Notes: generated by a model from the sequence alone, not told the origin. Shown: positions 51,353 through 59,948, counted from the stretch's first letter. The stretch: 64,000 nucleotides of DNA from Patescibacteria group bacterium (GCA_028688515.1 JAQTXZ010000001.1:558001-622000), one strand, 5' to 3'. Numbers and translations: made by a program.

Positions 51353-52579
51353 TCAGAGAATGTCTGCCGCCCAGTCGATGGTGATGCCGCCTCCGAAGAG
51401 TGCGGACTGTTGGTTGGTGTGCGCAAGGCCGTCATCGCTAAAGTAGATGACCTTGTGGGTTCCGGTGACCATGCCCTTCACACCGATGCCCAGGTACGTC
51501 CCCGGGATCGAGTAGTGTAGGCCGAGCGTTCCACCGAACATGGTCCCCAAGAAATTGGGGTCGCTCGCGCGGAACACCTGGTCGATCTTGAACCCCAAGG
51601 CTCCGGTCAGCGCCTTGTCGTCGCTGAGAGCAAGCATGAAGCCGCCCTCTGCGCCGCCGTGGTACGCCGATCCCTGCCCGCCGGTCGACGGATCAATTCC
51701 GTCGCGGTACATCAGACCAACGAAGCCTTCGGCGTAGTACCCAGCCTTGGACGCCGGGAAGAACGAGTGGAAACCGACCTTGAGGCCGGGAGCCACCGCG
51801 ACTCCCGCGTCGCCCATGCCGAGCACCCACAGCTCCGCGCCCAGAACGAACTGAGGCTTGCTGTCGCGCAGGTCGGCGACGTCCTGCCTGAGATCGCTGT
51901 AGAGCTTGTCGAGTGAACGGATGATCACTGTTACGTTCTCGAGCTTGGCGTCAGCATTCGCCGCCATCTGCTTAGCCTTGTTAAGCTCGCTCCAGATGAT
52001 CGCAATCTGCCCGGTCTGCCAAGCGTCCAGGTTGCTCTGTTGCTCGAGATACGCCCTGAACTCCAACTCGAACTCGTCGAGCCGAGTATGCGCCTTCTCA
52101 AGACTATCGAGCGTCACCTCGACGAAGTGCTCGTTTGCTGAGCACTCGGACACCACGATCTGATGCATGATGCCTCTGACGGTGACGTACTTCGGTTGCC
52201 GCTTGAGCACAGGCGTAGTGTTGACCTTGTCATGACAACAATCCTGCGGATCGTCGACGTCGCGGCCATCCACACACTGATATTGCGGCGGGCTCCATTC
52301 GGGTTTCTTGGCCGGCGGAGGTGCGACGGTCGGCTGAGCGAGAGCGCAAGGCGCTCCGCCGCAGTTGACCGTCACGTTCACGTTGCAAGCAGCGCGACAC
52401 GCAAGCGGGACATCCCCGACTCTGCATGCCTCCTGCGTCGCAGCCGACGCGCCGTAGAACACGGCGCACTGTCCCGAAGCTGCCGGCGGCGGGTTTTGAG
52501 CCCACGCCGGGTTGAGGTTGATGACCAAAGCGCACGCAAACGCGAGCGCTGCCCACAAGACGACACTCATCTTCTTCAT
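51353..52579 (-). CDS. Secreted protein with coiled coil and probable beta-barrel tail
   Basis: A 408-residue protein with signal peptide MKKMSVVLWAALAFACALV...AWA. A Cys-rich N-domain (CRVGDVPLACRAACNVNVTV) is followed by a coiled coil (residues about 155-245, SLEKAHTRLDEFELEFRAYL) and a C-terminal half with alternating strands (VLGAELWVLGMGDAGVAVAP). Same three-part plan as the 47738-49171 protein but little sequence identity. ATG 52579 follows GGGAGGAG; the longer frame to 52945 is not coding. Confidence 0.65.
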   Translation of the reverse strand: MKKMSVVLWAALAFACALVINLNPAWAQNPPPAASGQCAVFYGASAATQEACRVGDVPLACRAACNVNVTVNCGGAPCALAQPTVAPPPAKKPEWSPPQYQCVDGRDVDDPQDCCHDKVNTTPVLKRQPKYVTVRGIMHQIVVSECSANEHFVEVTLDSLEKAHTRLDEFELEFRAYLEQQSNLDAWQTGQIAIIWSELNKAKQMAANADAKLENVTVIIRSLDKLYSDLRQDVADLRDSKPQFVLGAELWVLGMGDAGVAVAPGLKVGFHSFFPASKAGYYAEGFVGLMYRDGIDPSTGGQGSAYHGGAEGGFMLALSDDKALTGALGFKIDQVFRASDPNFLGTMFGGTLGLHYSIPGTYLGIGVKGMVTGTHKVIYFSDDGLAHTNQQSALFGGGITIDWAADIL

Positions 52580-52592
52580 CTCGAGCTCCTCC

Positions 52593-52642
52593 CTGCCCTC
52601 GCGGGGCAGACTGTTGATCTGCCCGCTCCTGACAAGAGCAGG
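52593..52642 (-). promoter_or_regulatory. Leader with mutually exclusive hairpins
   Basis: In the minus-strand RNA, GGGCAGA (52618-52624) can pair with TCTGCCC (52604-52610). That strand can instead pair with GGGCAG (52593-52598), 6-7 nt before the Shine-Dalgarno sequence. A third stem, CCTGCTC/GAGCGGG (52622-52642), shares bases with the first. Competing pairings near a ribosome-binding site suggest attenuation or translational control. Confidence 0.5.
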
Positions 52643-52886
52643 TTTTTTCCCTCGGTAAATAGTCAAAGTACTGGACATGCACCATGCACGCCGTACGAAT
52701 TGCATGTAACGAGTAACGTGTAACGACAGACCGTCCGGCGTTTCGCGATTCGAATTTCGCAATTGTGATACGGGGCACGATGCGGCCCTAGAGTCGTCCT
52801 GCACTGCATGAGAAGAGGAGGAATACTTCCCAAACAAGTACAGAACGACTTCAGAGTCGCACCTTCTGCCATTTAAAGGACATGTG

Positions 52887-52915
52887 AATATAGCACAAAA
52901 CAGCTTATTTGTCAA
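52887..52915 (-). promoter_or_regulatory. Near-consensus promoter of the second island
   Basis: On the minus strand TTGACA (52910-52915), a 17-nt spacer ending TGC, and TATATT (52887-52892), the same form as the first island's promoter. Gives a leader of about 300 nt before ATG 52579. Confidence 0.75.
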
Positions 52916-53093
52916 GAGCTGCATAGTCCTTAAAGTCCATGACAATGTATCTAATCTAGGACTTTATAGACTTTACGGACTCGCGGGTTCTTGTCTGGAA
53001 GTACCTTAACAAAGCGGTGAAAATAGTAAATAAGAAATCCCCCAATTCGACGCTGCGCGTCGAATACCCCCCTTTGACAAGGGGGTCGCCAAA

Positions 53094-53117
53094 ATAAAAA
53101 AAGGCTCTGTTGAGCCT
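53094..53117 (-). terminator. Intrinsic terminator after Wzz-like gene
   Basis: On the minus strand GGCTC-AACA-GAGCC followed by TTTTTTTATTTT. Confidence 0.8.
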
Positions 53118-53180
53118 AGCCTCACCCTTCGCGCGCTCCTCCAACCGAAGCCCTCTATCCGTTCCTCATGCCGAAAGAGT

Positions 53181-53789
53181 TTATCTTATCTCCTTCATTT
53201 TAGCCAAAACCCACAAAGAACCGATTAAAAATCCAAAGACCGCTCCCAAAGCGCCATTTTGGACAAAGTCAGGTTGAGCGAAAAAGCGGGACGGTAAAGG
53301 ATCGTCGATTATTTGCAGACGGACAGAATAGCCGAAATAGTTTGGAGCTTGGGTGGCAAGTTCTTTTGCTACGGCGACTGCGAGCAAAGTCGCTTGATTG
53401 CGATCTTTGTGGTAGACGACAACATCCATTACGCCGGTGCCGGGCACAACGTTTATCGCTACGGTCTCTTGCCATTCTTTACGCTTATCGATCTCATCTG
53501 TTGAAAAATAAGAAATGTCTATCCCCTCTTGTTTTGTGACTGCGTTAAAGAAACTGCTGGTGTAAGTAATCTCTGAAAGATTTTGTCCGATGCGTTCCGT
53601 GGATTTGATGGCCGTGTAAGGATCCACGCCGGTTGCATTTGTTTGCGTTATCAACAACCTTACAGTGGATGAAAATTTGAGCGGCTGCAAAACTGAAACC
53701 AAAACAGCAATCACCAATCCGCCAAGCGTAACTAAAAGCAGCAAGCGCCAAGCTCGAACGTAAAGGTGCAAAATATTTATTGAAGGCAT
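53181..53789 (-). CDS. Wzz/YveK-like chain-length determinant
   Basis: A 202-residue protein with two membrane helices (residues about 15-36 and 178-195) enclosing an extracytoplasmic domain: LQPLKFSSTVRLLITQTN, and the Pro-containing segment DDPLPSRFFAQPD before the second helix. This is the layout of polysaccharide co-polymerases. Probably controls surface polysaccharide length. Confidence 0.75.
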   Translation of the reverse strand: MPSINILHLYVRAWRLLLLVTLGGLVIAVLVSVLQPLKFSSTVRLLITQTNATGVDPYTAIKSTERIGQNLSEITYTSSFFNAVTKQEGIDISYFSTDEIDKRKEWQETVAINVVPGTGVMDVVVYHKDRNQATLLAVAVAKELATQAPNYFGYSVRLQIIDDPLPSRFFAQPDFVQNGALGAVFGFLIGSLWVLAKMKEIR

Positions 53790-53836
53790 GTCGGAGATCC
53801 CCCCTTAATCCCCCTTGGTAAGGGGAGTTAAAAAGT

Positions 53837-55036
53837 TTAAAGAATTACTTCGCTTGTTACTTGAGTGCCGAGCTTGAGCGGGACATCTATTTCTTTATCA
53901 ACTCGCCACACGCGCAATGTCACATCAGAACCAGGACGATATTGCAGAATGATGTCGCTCAAATCAGAGCTCCCGTCCATTATATCACGATCCACTCGAA
54001 GAATCACATCGCCGCTTTTAAGACCGGCTTTTTCTGCAGCGCTGTCTTTTACAATTGCACGCCCGGTGCGTTTATCTTCTTTAATCCAAGCGCCGCGGCT
54101 TGGCGTTGTATCGTCCGCAGCCGTTGACCTGATTAACATGCGATCCAAAGCAAACACGCCAAGCGATGCGTGATCGATTTCAGTGCCGGAAATCAAGCTT
54201 TGCAATGATGCGGCAAGATTACTGGCCGGCGTTAAAAATAAACGTCCGTCGGCAAAAGTATCAACAATGCCGATCAACGATCCTTTGGAATCCCAAACCG
54301 GAGAACCAATATCGCTTTCATCAACAGATCCCAACGCAACCAAACGGCGCACGGCTTTGTCGCTGCTTGCCGGATCGACAGGAGTCGAAGCTCGCAAGGC
54401 GACAATGGCGGAAGGCGCATATTCATTCGGAGATGATTCGAGCCAAGCGGCAAGTCCTGTTTTGGCAGCATAAACATCCGCAAAAGGCGTGGAAGGTAAA
54501 TTTTTGGCTGAAGTTTTTATAAATACCAATTGCGTTGCGCGATCAAGCAAAGCTTTTTCTGCGCGATAGGCGTGTCCGTTTTGCCAAAGTAATAAATCCG
54601 CCGTCTTCCATCCCTCCACGACGCTTGGCGCGGTTACAAACCAACCATCAGACGTAACGGCAACGGCTTTGCCGATTTGATCGCCATCCCCAAGTAAAAC
54701 ATCCGCGCCGGATTTTTTATGTCCGTAAATTACAGCCACCGGACTCTGCCTTTGAAAAATCGGCTCCGGCACCACTCGCGTAGCTGCCGTATCCACTTCT
54801 ATCGGCACAAGCCTAATGGCAGTACTCGTCGCTTGAGGCGTACCAGATTGAACGACGCTTGTAGTTGTAGAATCCGTGGGAATATAAAAACCCTGCTGAG
54901 TGAAAGAATCAGGCGTTATGCGCATTGCCACGATCCCACCGGTAACTCCGCCGGCGATCGAACTTAAAACAACCACGCCGGCAATTACGAGGATCGTCAA
55001 CGTCGTTGGATGCTTGATTATGTGCTTGAGATTCAT
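53837..55036 (-). CDS. HtrA-like pseudoprotease with PDZ domain
   Basis: A 399-residue protein with a signal-anchor helix (residues 12-40), a trypsin-fold domain (about 100-280), and a C-terminal PDZ domain (TGRAIVKDSAAEKAGLKSGD). All three catalytic positions look lost: the His motif reads TAPSVV (family: TNxHVV), the Asp motif reads ATQLVFIK (family: TDLAVLK), and the Ser motif reads ESDIGSPVW (family: GNSGGPL). It is therefore probably a binding or scaffold protein rather than a protease. ATG 55036 lies 6 nt after TATAAT. Confidence 0.78.
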   Translation of the reverse strand: MNLKHIIKHPTTLTILVIAGVVVLSSIAGGVTGGIVAMRITPDSFTQQGFYIPTDSTTTSVVQSGTPQATSTAIRLVPIEVDTAATRVVPEPIFQRQSPVAVIYGHKKSGADVLLGDGDQIGKAVAVTSDGWFVTAPSVVEGWKTADLLLWQNGHAYRAEKALLDRATQLVFIKTSAKNLPSTPFADVYAAKTGLAAWLESSPNEYAPSAIVALRASTPVDPASSDKAVRRLVALGSVDESDIGSPVWDSKGSLIGIVDTFADGRLFLTPASNLAASLQSLISGTEIDHASLGVFALDRMLIRSTAADDTTPSRGAWIKEDKRTGRAIVKDSAAEKAGLKSGDVILRVDRDIMDGSSDLSDIILQYRPGSDVTLRVWRVDKEIDVPLKLGTQVTSEVIL

Positions 55037-55042
55037 AGTTTG

Positions 55043-55048
55043 ATTATA
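55043..55048 (-). promoter_or_regulatory. -10 box for leaderless HtrA-like mRNA
   Basis: TATAAT on the minus strand, exactly 6 nt before ATG 55036. Confidence 0.6.
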
Positions 55049-55805
55049 TCCATTTTGCGGTTGATATGGCCACAATTATAATCGCCATAGCTATTGCGCC
55101 TTCAAACCAAGCCTGTTTACGCACCGGCATGGGGTGATACATGTAACGCCGCAGCCGTAAGATAGCACAAAAGACAATCATACCAAGCGTAGCTTGCGCC
55201 GACATCGAAAGCGGCAGCATGATACCCAGCAAGCCAATGTGCAAACCGGCCAATCCGCCGACGAACATCCATAGCCTGTTTTGTTCGCGCGTTGCGCTTG
55301 GGTGCCCGGTGGTTCTGAATAAGATAACCGACAATACCGTTAAAATGAGAACGTGTATCCAAACCGGGCTATGCAAAAAAGCCATCAATCCTACGGAATT
55401 GGCAATCACATACCAAACGATAAACGGCACATATGCGATATTTACATGCGAAAGTCCGTTAACCGGATAACGCGAAGGCATGAAAGAAAGTAAAAACAGC
55501 AGCTCCAGAGATAAAAAAGTTACAACCGCACCAAAAAAAATTATCGCCCAAACCGCAATCTGCCCTTCCGCCAACAGCATGCCGAATACAAGTGCCAGCA
55601 AAAACAAAGCGGTCGGCAGCATCTTTTCGATTAAATCTAAAATCCTCACTCTTTTGCGTGACATTATGAAAGCCGCAATGACAGTCAATAAAACCCCGAA
55701 CAAACCGACCCACGGATATGCAGCCGGCTCTTTTATTTGCCAATAAAAACTTACCCCGACTGTAAAAGCCAGCAATGCAGGGAATAAGCGATAAAAGAAA
55801 ATCAT
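55044..55805 (-). CDS. Polytopic membrane protein
   Basis: A 253-residue protein with 7-8 helices starting MIFFYRLFPALLAFTV. ATG 55805 overlaps the upstream stop by 4 bp, indicating coupling; the longer frame would overlap that gene further. Its 3' end overlaps the promoter of the HtrA-like gene. Function unknown. Confidence 0.65.
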   Translation of the reverse strand: MIFFYRLFPALLAFTVGVSFYWQIKEPAAYPWVGLFGVLLTVIAAFIMSRKRVRILDLIEKMLPTALFLLALVFGMLLAEGQIAVWAIIFFGAVVTFLSLELLFLLSFMPSRYPVNGLSHVNIAYVPFIVWYVIANSVGLMAFLHSPVWIHVLILTVLSVILFRTTGHPSATREQNRLWMFVGGLAGLHIGLLGIMLPLSMSAQATLGMIVFCAILRLRRYMYHPMPVRKQAWFEGAIAMAIIIVAISTAKWI

Positions 55806-56479
55806 TGTTTGTTTATTATGATGTTCAAACCGCGATCTAACAAGGATACGGATTTGATAGCATTGGCTCCGCCGATTTTTAATTGCCATTCTCCCAAATC
55901 TCTTCCGAATACATTACCGACAAGCGGATAAATTAAAGACGTCGGCATGGCAAAATCTCCAAGACGCGCCTCCAAGACATCAAAGCCGATTGCGCCGTTC
56001 TCATCAACTTTTGGTTTAAGCTTGAAGAGCAAATCAAAATTTAAGATATTTTGCCATTTTAATTTTAAAAAAACTTCCAAATAATCCGGCGTAACTGCAA
56101 TTTGATCCAAATTAACCTCCCAGGAAGGATCACGCAAAGCTTCAGCCGTCACGCCTCGTAATAAACCCGTCAGTTCCTGCTCCGTGACATGTATCGTGTA
56201 AAAGCCTCCTGCAACGGAACGCTGTGCATATATGCGTCTGGCCAAAAGAACCTGAAAATCATCCCAAGTAACAGGCTTTGCCTGCAAAAGTCGAACCGGC
56301 TCGGGCGCAACATAATAAGAAGAAAAAATCGGCACATGCAGCAAACCTGATTTGGCAACAACAAAAGCCGCCAAAAGAGCCGCTGCAAGCAAACCCAGCA
56401 TGATCAAAAAAAGACAACTCAAAACATTTAAACCAATCTTAGGTTTTACCGGTTTTGGAGGCGCGGTAGTATCCATCAA
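55802..56479 (-). CDS. Membrane-anchored lipid-binding-like protein
   Basis: A 225-residue protein with one helix (residues 17-44) and an extracytoplasmic beta domain (TIHVTEQELTGLLRG; VTPDYLEVFLKLKWQN; FDVLEARLGDFAMPTSLIYP), reminiscent of the tubular lipid-binding or DUF2140-type fold. Overlaps both neighbours by 4 bp, forming a coupled unit. Function unknown. Confidence 0.6.
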   Translation of the reverse strand: MMDTTAPPKPVKPKIGLNVLSCLFLIMLGLLAAALLAAFVVAKSGLLHVPIFSSYYVAPEPVRLLQAKPVTWDDFQVLLARRIYAQRSVAGGFYTIHVTEQELTGLLRGVTAEALRDPSWEVNLDQIAVTPDYLEVFLKLKWQNILNFDLLFKLKPKVDENGAIGFDVLEARLGDFAMPTSLIYPLVGNVFGRDLGEWQLKIGGANAIKSVSLLDRGLNIIINKQ

Positions 56480-57507
56480 TCAATTTTGTTAGGCCAGTAA
56501 TTTCTGACCTCTTTTATTATTACGGACAAAGCAGTTGCAACAGGAATTGCCAGAAGCGCACCCATAATCCCAAAAAGTTTTGCGCCTACCAACATGGAAA
56601 TAATGCTGACAAGAGGATTCAGTCCCACCGCTTTTTGCATTACCTTGGGAACAATAAGATGGTTTTCGGCCTGTTGAATTATCACGAGAAGGATCAAAGC
56701 AAACACTCCCGTAGTCGGGGATTGGACAAAAGCAACGAACACAATCGGCACGCCTCCCAAAATCGGACCGAGATACGGAACAAACTCCGTCAACCCGCCA
56801 AAAATTGCCAGAACCAACGGGCTGTCAACTCCGATTATCAACAGACCGATATAATAAAGTATGCCAATTATTAAACTCAGCAACAGTTGACCGCGCAACC
56901 ATTGTCCGATTTTCTCTTGCACGTCGTTTATCAAGTTCATGGCAAACTTCTGATGCTTTAACGGAACAAAATCCCGTACCACGGTCAAAGCCTTACGCTC
57001 CTGTGCAACCAGATAAAAAGACATGACGAGTACAATTATAAAGGCCGCTATGCCTCCAAAGACAGAGGCTAAGACACCGAATAGTCCGTTAAACGCGCCG
57101 CCAAGCTGATTTTGCACCGTAGAAAAATCGGGCGCGATCGTTGATGACAATGAATACGTTTTCGCAAACTCACTGATGGAAGTTATCACATTCTGCAAAG
57201 CTCCCCATTTAAGACCCAAGATATTTACCAACCTGGTCATCTGATCAACCAGCGTCGGGACCATCAATGCTATGACAAGAGCCGTCAATCCGAACAAAAC
57301 GAAATAAACAACCAGCACCATAACCCCTCTGGGTATTTTGTATTTGACTCCCCAATCCGCCGCCGGCTGAATCAAAGCCGCCAAAAAAAGCGCAACAAAA
57401 ATCATCGCCAAAATGTCGCTCACCAGCCACAACAAAACGAGGCCGAGCGCGATCAAAATCACTTTTATGATGGTCGATGTCGAAATGCTGATCATTCTTT
57501 CATTCAT
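56476..57507 (-). CDS. AI-2E family (PerM-like) transporter
   Basis: A 343-residue protein with 7-8 helices. It shows the family pattern: early helices (LVLLWLVSDILAMIFVALFLAALIQPAADW), FLVAQERKAL, and GGLTEFVPYLGPILGGVP with a following helix pair. Members export small molecules or ions. ATG 57507 is chosen over the 57633 frame, whose MWTRRTRRTKRT start is a translated repeat. Confidence 0.85.
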   Translation of the reverse strand: MNERMISISTSTIIKVILIALGLVLLWLVSDILAMIFVALFLAALIQPAADWGVKYKIPRGVMVLVVYFVLFGLTALVIALMVPTLVDQMTRLVNILGLKWGALQNVITSISEFAKTYSLSSTIAPDFSTVQNQLGGAFNGLFGVLASVFGGIAAFIIVLVMSFYLVAQERKALTVVRDFVPLKHQKFAMNLINDVQEKIGQWLRGQLLLSLIIGILYYIGLLIIGVDSPLVLAIFGGLTEFVPYLGPILGGVPIVFVAFVQSPTTGVFALILLVIIQQAENHLIVPKVMQKAVGLNPLVSIISMLVGAKLFGIMGALLAIPVATALSVIIKEVRNYWPNKID

Positions 57508-57534
57508 ACAGTAAGAAGTATACCACACAAAAGG

Positions 57535-57645
57535 ACCAAACGGACCACGCGGACAAGGCGGAAAAAAATTATTACGCTTGGTCCGCCTAGTCCACATGGT
57601 CCGCTTGGTCCGCCTAGTCCGCCTAGTCCACATGGTCCGCTTGGT
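57535..57645. repeat. Stuttered palindromic tract before smpB
   Basis: Left half has ggaccaaacggaccacgcgg words, right half ggtccgcctagtcc and catggtccgcttgg words in tandem. It lies between divergent genes and reaches up to the smpB -10 region. Confidence 0.75.
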
Positions 57646-57659
57646 ATAAGATATTCCGC

Positions 57660-58109
57660 ATGCCTACGCTGGCTACCAACCGTAAAGCCGGATTTGATTA
57701 CGAACGCCTGGAAGAATTCGAGGCCGGTTTGGTGTTGACCGGGCAAGAGGTTAAGTCCATCCGAGACGGCGGAGCAAAGATAGGAGCCGCCCACATCGTG
57801 CTACAGGGAGGCAGATTAAGGCTCATTGGAGCGATAATATCCAGGTACAAAAAAGCCTCGGCGCAATCCCCTCACGACTCAGAGAGGACCCGCGACCTGT
57901 TAATGAACGCAAAAGAAATACAATATTTAGCTGGTAAATTAGGGCAAAAAGGCTTGACACTCATACCCATTTCACTATATACTCGTGGCCAACGGATCAA
58001 GGTTGGCTTTTGGCTTGCCAGAGGCAAAAAAACGTTTGAGAAGCGCCAAAAAATCAAAAGTCGCGATCTCGATCGCGAAATAAGTCGTTTTCAAAAAGAT
58101 GACCTTTGA
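57660..58109 (+). CDS. smpB: tmRNA-binding protein SmpB
   Basis: A 149-residue protein: ATNRKAGFDYERLEEFEAGL, LTGQEVKSIRDGGAKIGAAH, and a basic C-terminal tail GKKTFEKRQKIKSRDLDREI. Binds tmRNA and rescues stalled ribosomes. The tmRNA gene follows 79 bp downstream, so partner genes are adjacent. A TATAAG or TAAGAT box lies 7-9 nt upstream of the ATG. Confidence 0.93.
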   Translation: MPTLATNRKAGFDYERLEEFEAGLVLTGQEVKSIRDGGAKIGAAHIVLQGGRLRLIGAIISRYKKASAQSPHDSERTRDLLMNAKEIQYLAGKLGQKGLTLIPISLYTRGQRIKVGFWLARGKKTFEKRQKIKSRDLDREISRFQKDDL

Positions 58110-58188
58110 GCCGTGTGACGCGCATCGTGTAACGCGAAACGCCGGATTTCCGACGTTACAAGTTACGCGTTTCGCGATTCGAAATCCA

Positions 58189-58582
58189 GGGGATGCCGAG
58201 CTTCGACGGCACGCTTCCTCATGTTCTGCAGGTCGAGCCGACGCGACTCGTTAAACCGCATCACAAAGACAACTGCCAACGTCTTATCAAAAGCCAAGGC
58301 TGCTATCGCTAACGCGTTCAGCATGCCCTCGCTTTCACCGGTTCTCGCCTAAGGGCGACTAACCGCGATCACCCTTGCAGCGGCCCGACCGCTTGGACTG
58401 ATCGACATATCTCGGGCTTGGAATTGATTGTGGCATAACAATCAAGACGACAAGGCATATGCCGCTCGGAATCGCTTCTTGCTTGCTCTCATCGATTCCC
58501 CGTAAACGAGTAAGCCAAACCTGTGAAAGAAGGATCTGGGGCACGTTGTCGGACGGGGGTGCAACTCCCCCCATCTCCACCA
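58189..58582 (+). ncRNA. ssrA: Transfer-messenger RNA (tmRNA)
   Basis: The 5' end GGGGATG pairs with the 3' CATCTCC, followed by discriminator A and encoded CCA. The T-arm GGGGG-TGCAACT-CCCCC is present. A proteolysis-tag frame runs from the resume codon GCC at 58275 to TAA at 58350-58352. It encodes 25 residues beginning ANVLSKAKAA and ending SLSPVLA, longer than the common 8-15 residue tags but with the usual hydrophobic Ala-rich end. Adjacent to smpB. 394 nt, standard one-piece form. Confidence 0.92.
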
Positions 58583-58589
58583 GCACTAA

Positions 58590-58665
58590 ATTACGTACAA
58601 CGTACATAGTACAACGTACATCGTTTAAAACGCGGTACGAGGCACATGGTACGAGGTACGATTCA
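58590..58665. repeat. Stuttered repeat tract
   Basis: Words of the acgtacaacgtacatag / ggtacgaggcacatgg type between tmRNA and infC. Confidence 0.6.
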
Positions 58666-58667
58666 CA

Positions 58668-59225
58668 ATGAGAATTCATTACCGCCGAAAGCGCTTTGTA
58701 CCTCGAGACGAGGGCATGCTCTACAGGCACAATCTACAAATAAGAGTTCCCGAAGTTCGAGTAATCGACGAGGAAGGAACGTTTCTGGGAGTGATGCCCA
58801 CAGCTAAAGCCGTTGCAATAGCAACAGAACGCGGCTTTGATCTGGTGGAAGTCTCTCCTAAGGAACAACCTCCCGTTTGCAAGCTATTGGACTTTGGAGC
58901 ATTTAAGTACCAAAAGGACAAAGAATTTAAACAACAAAAAGCTCATGCTAAAAAAGTGGAAGTAAAAGGCATCCGGCTCTCGGTAAAAATCGGACAGCAT
59001 GATTTGGACAATCGATTAAACCAGGCCATCAAATTTTTGGAAGATGGACAGAAAGTAAAAATTGAAATCATGTTGCGCGGAAGAGAAAAAGCCCACGCCA
59101 ACATCGCACTCGGAAAAATATACGATTTCATAAAACTGATCGGAGCGACCTACGAACTTTACACCGAGCAGCCGCCAAAGCATCAAGGCAATAATGTCTC
59201 GGCCATAGTCGGAAGAAAATCTTAA
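58668..59225 (+). CDS. infC: Translation initiation factor IF-3
   Basis: A 185-residue protein with both IF-3 domains: VPEVRVIDEEGTFLGVMPTA at the N-terminus and IRLSVKIGQHDLDNRLNQAI, then MLRGREKAH in the C-domain. Leads the infC-rpmI-rplT cluster. Confidence 0.95.
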   Translation: MRIHYRRKRFVPRDEGMLYRHNLQIRVPEVRVIDEEGTFLGVMPTAKAVAIATERGFDLVEVSPKEQPPVCKLLDFGAFKYQKDKEFKQQKAHAKKVEVKGIRLSVKIGQHDLDNRLNQAIKFLEDGQKVKIEIMLRGREKAHANIALGKIYDFIKLIGATYELYTEQPPKHQGNNVSAIVGRKS

Positions 59226-59298
59226 AAAATTAATCGAATATCGAATATCCGCTACGCTGAATATCGAATATCGAATGAACTCACTCTAAACTCTAATT

Positions 59299-59487
59299 AT
59301 GAAGACCCACAAAGCAGTTGCCAAACGAGTACGCGTGACCAAGACGGGAAAAGTCATGAAACGCCACGGCGGACAAGATCACTTTAACGCCCGCGACTCC
59401 GGCAACGCTACCCGCAAAAAGCGCCGCGACCAAACCGTTGCCAAACAGTACGAAAGAAACATTAAAAACCTGTTACCGTTCGCCTAA
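59299..59487 (+). CDS. rpmI: Ribosomal protein L35
   Basis: A 62-residue basic protein, MKTHKAVAKRVRVTKTGKV with RHGGQDHFNARDSGNATRKK, as in L35. Second gene of the infC-rpmI-rplT unit; a repeat tract (gaatatcgaata words) separates it from infC. Confidence 0.95.
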   Translation: MKTHKAVAKRVRVTKTGKVMKRHGGQDHFNARDSGNATRKKRRDQTVAKQYERNIKNLLPFA

Positions 59488-59556
59488 TTAAAAAATTAAG
59501 AATTATGAATTTCGGTAATTATTAATTCATAATTCAAAATTCATAATTGATCAGCT

Positions 59557-59895
59557 ATGCCTAGAGTAAAACGTGGAGTACACCACATCAAGCGCCGAAA
59601 GAACATCCTGGCCAGGACAAAAGGCATGATGTGGGGACGCAAAAAGAATCTTCGTGTCGCCAAAGTCGCCGCCACCAAAGCCGGCGTACAGGCTTATGTC
59701 AGCCGCAAATTAAAAAAACGCGTTAACCGCGGTTTGATGCAAGTGCGCATCAACGCCTCGGCTCACGAACTTGGAACTTCATTCAGCAAGTTGATGGGCG
59801 ACCTCAAAAAACGCAAGATCTTGCTCGACAAAAAAGTTTTGTCGCAAATCGCAGCCAAGCATCCGGAAATTTTCAAACAACTAGTTAAAGCGTAA
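59557..59895 (+). CDS. rplT: Ribosomal protein L20
   Basis: A 112-residue protein: MPRVKRGVHHIKRRKNILAR, the loop KGMMWGRKKNLRVAK, and the C-terminal INASAHELGTSFSKLM. L20 binds 23S rRNA early in assembly. Followed by an intrinsic terminator. Confidence 0.95.
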   Translation: MPRVKRGVHHIKRRKNILARTKGMMWGRKKNLRVAKVAATKAGVQAYVSRKLKKRVNRGLMQVRINASAHELGTSFSKLMGDLKKRKILLDKKVLSQIAAKHPEIFKQLVKA

Positions 59896-59948
59896 CCCTC
59901 ACCTAGCCTCTCCCTTCAAAAGGGCGAGGAAACAATCCACAGGCAGAG

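Larger units (their letters stand above)
52580..53180. other. 601-bp intergenic region: long leader, promoter and repeat tracts
   Basis: No gene is supported. 52593-52642 holds competing hairpins in the leader of the gene at 51353-52579. 52665-52770 and 52921-52985 are stuttered repeat tracts. 52887-52915 is a promoter. 53028-53092 has hairpins ATTCGACGC-TGC-GCGTCGAAT and CCCCCTT/AAGGGGG of dispersed type, and 53094-53117 is a terminator. Confidence 0.7.

Noticed and set aside
52580-52945. N-terminal extension of the 51353-52579 gene to 52945
   Set aside because: The extension covers a promoter, a repeat tract and hairpins, and lacks protein-like sequence; the signal peptide and Shine-Dalgarno sequence support ATG 52579.
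57508-57633. MWTRRTRRTKRT extension of the AI-2E transporter
   Set aside because: It is a translation of the stuttered ggtccgc repeat; homologous start is at 57507.
57575-57640. Tandem repeats resembling a CRISPR array
   Set aside because: Repeat words are short, imperfect and directly adjacent with no unique spacers of constant length, and no cas genes are present.
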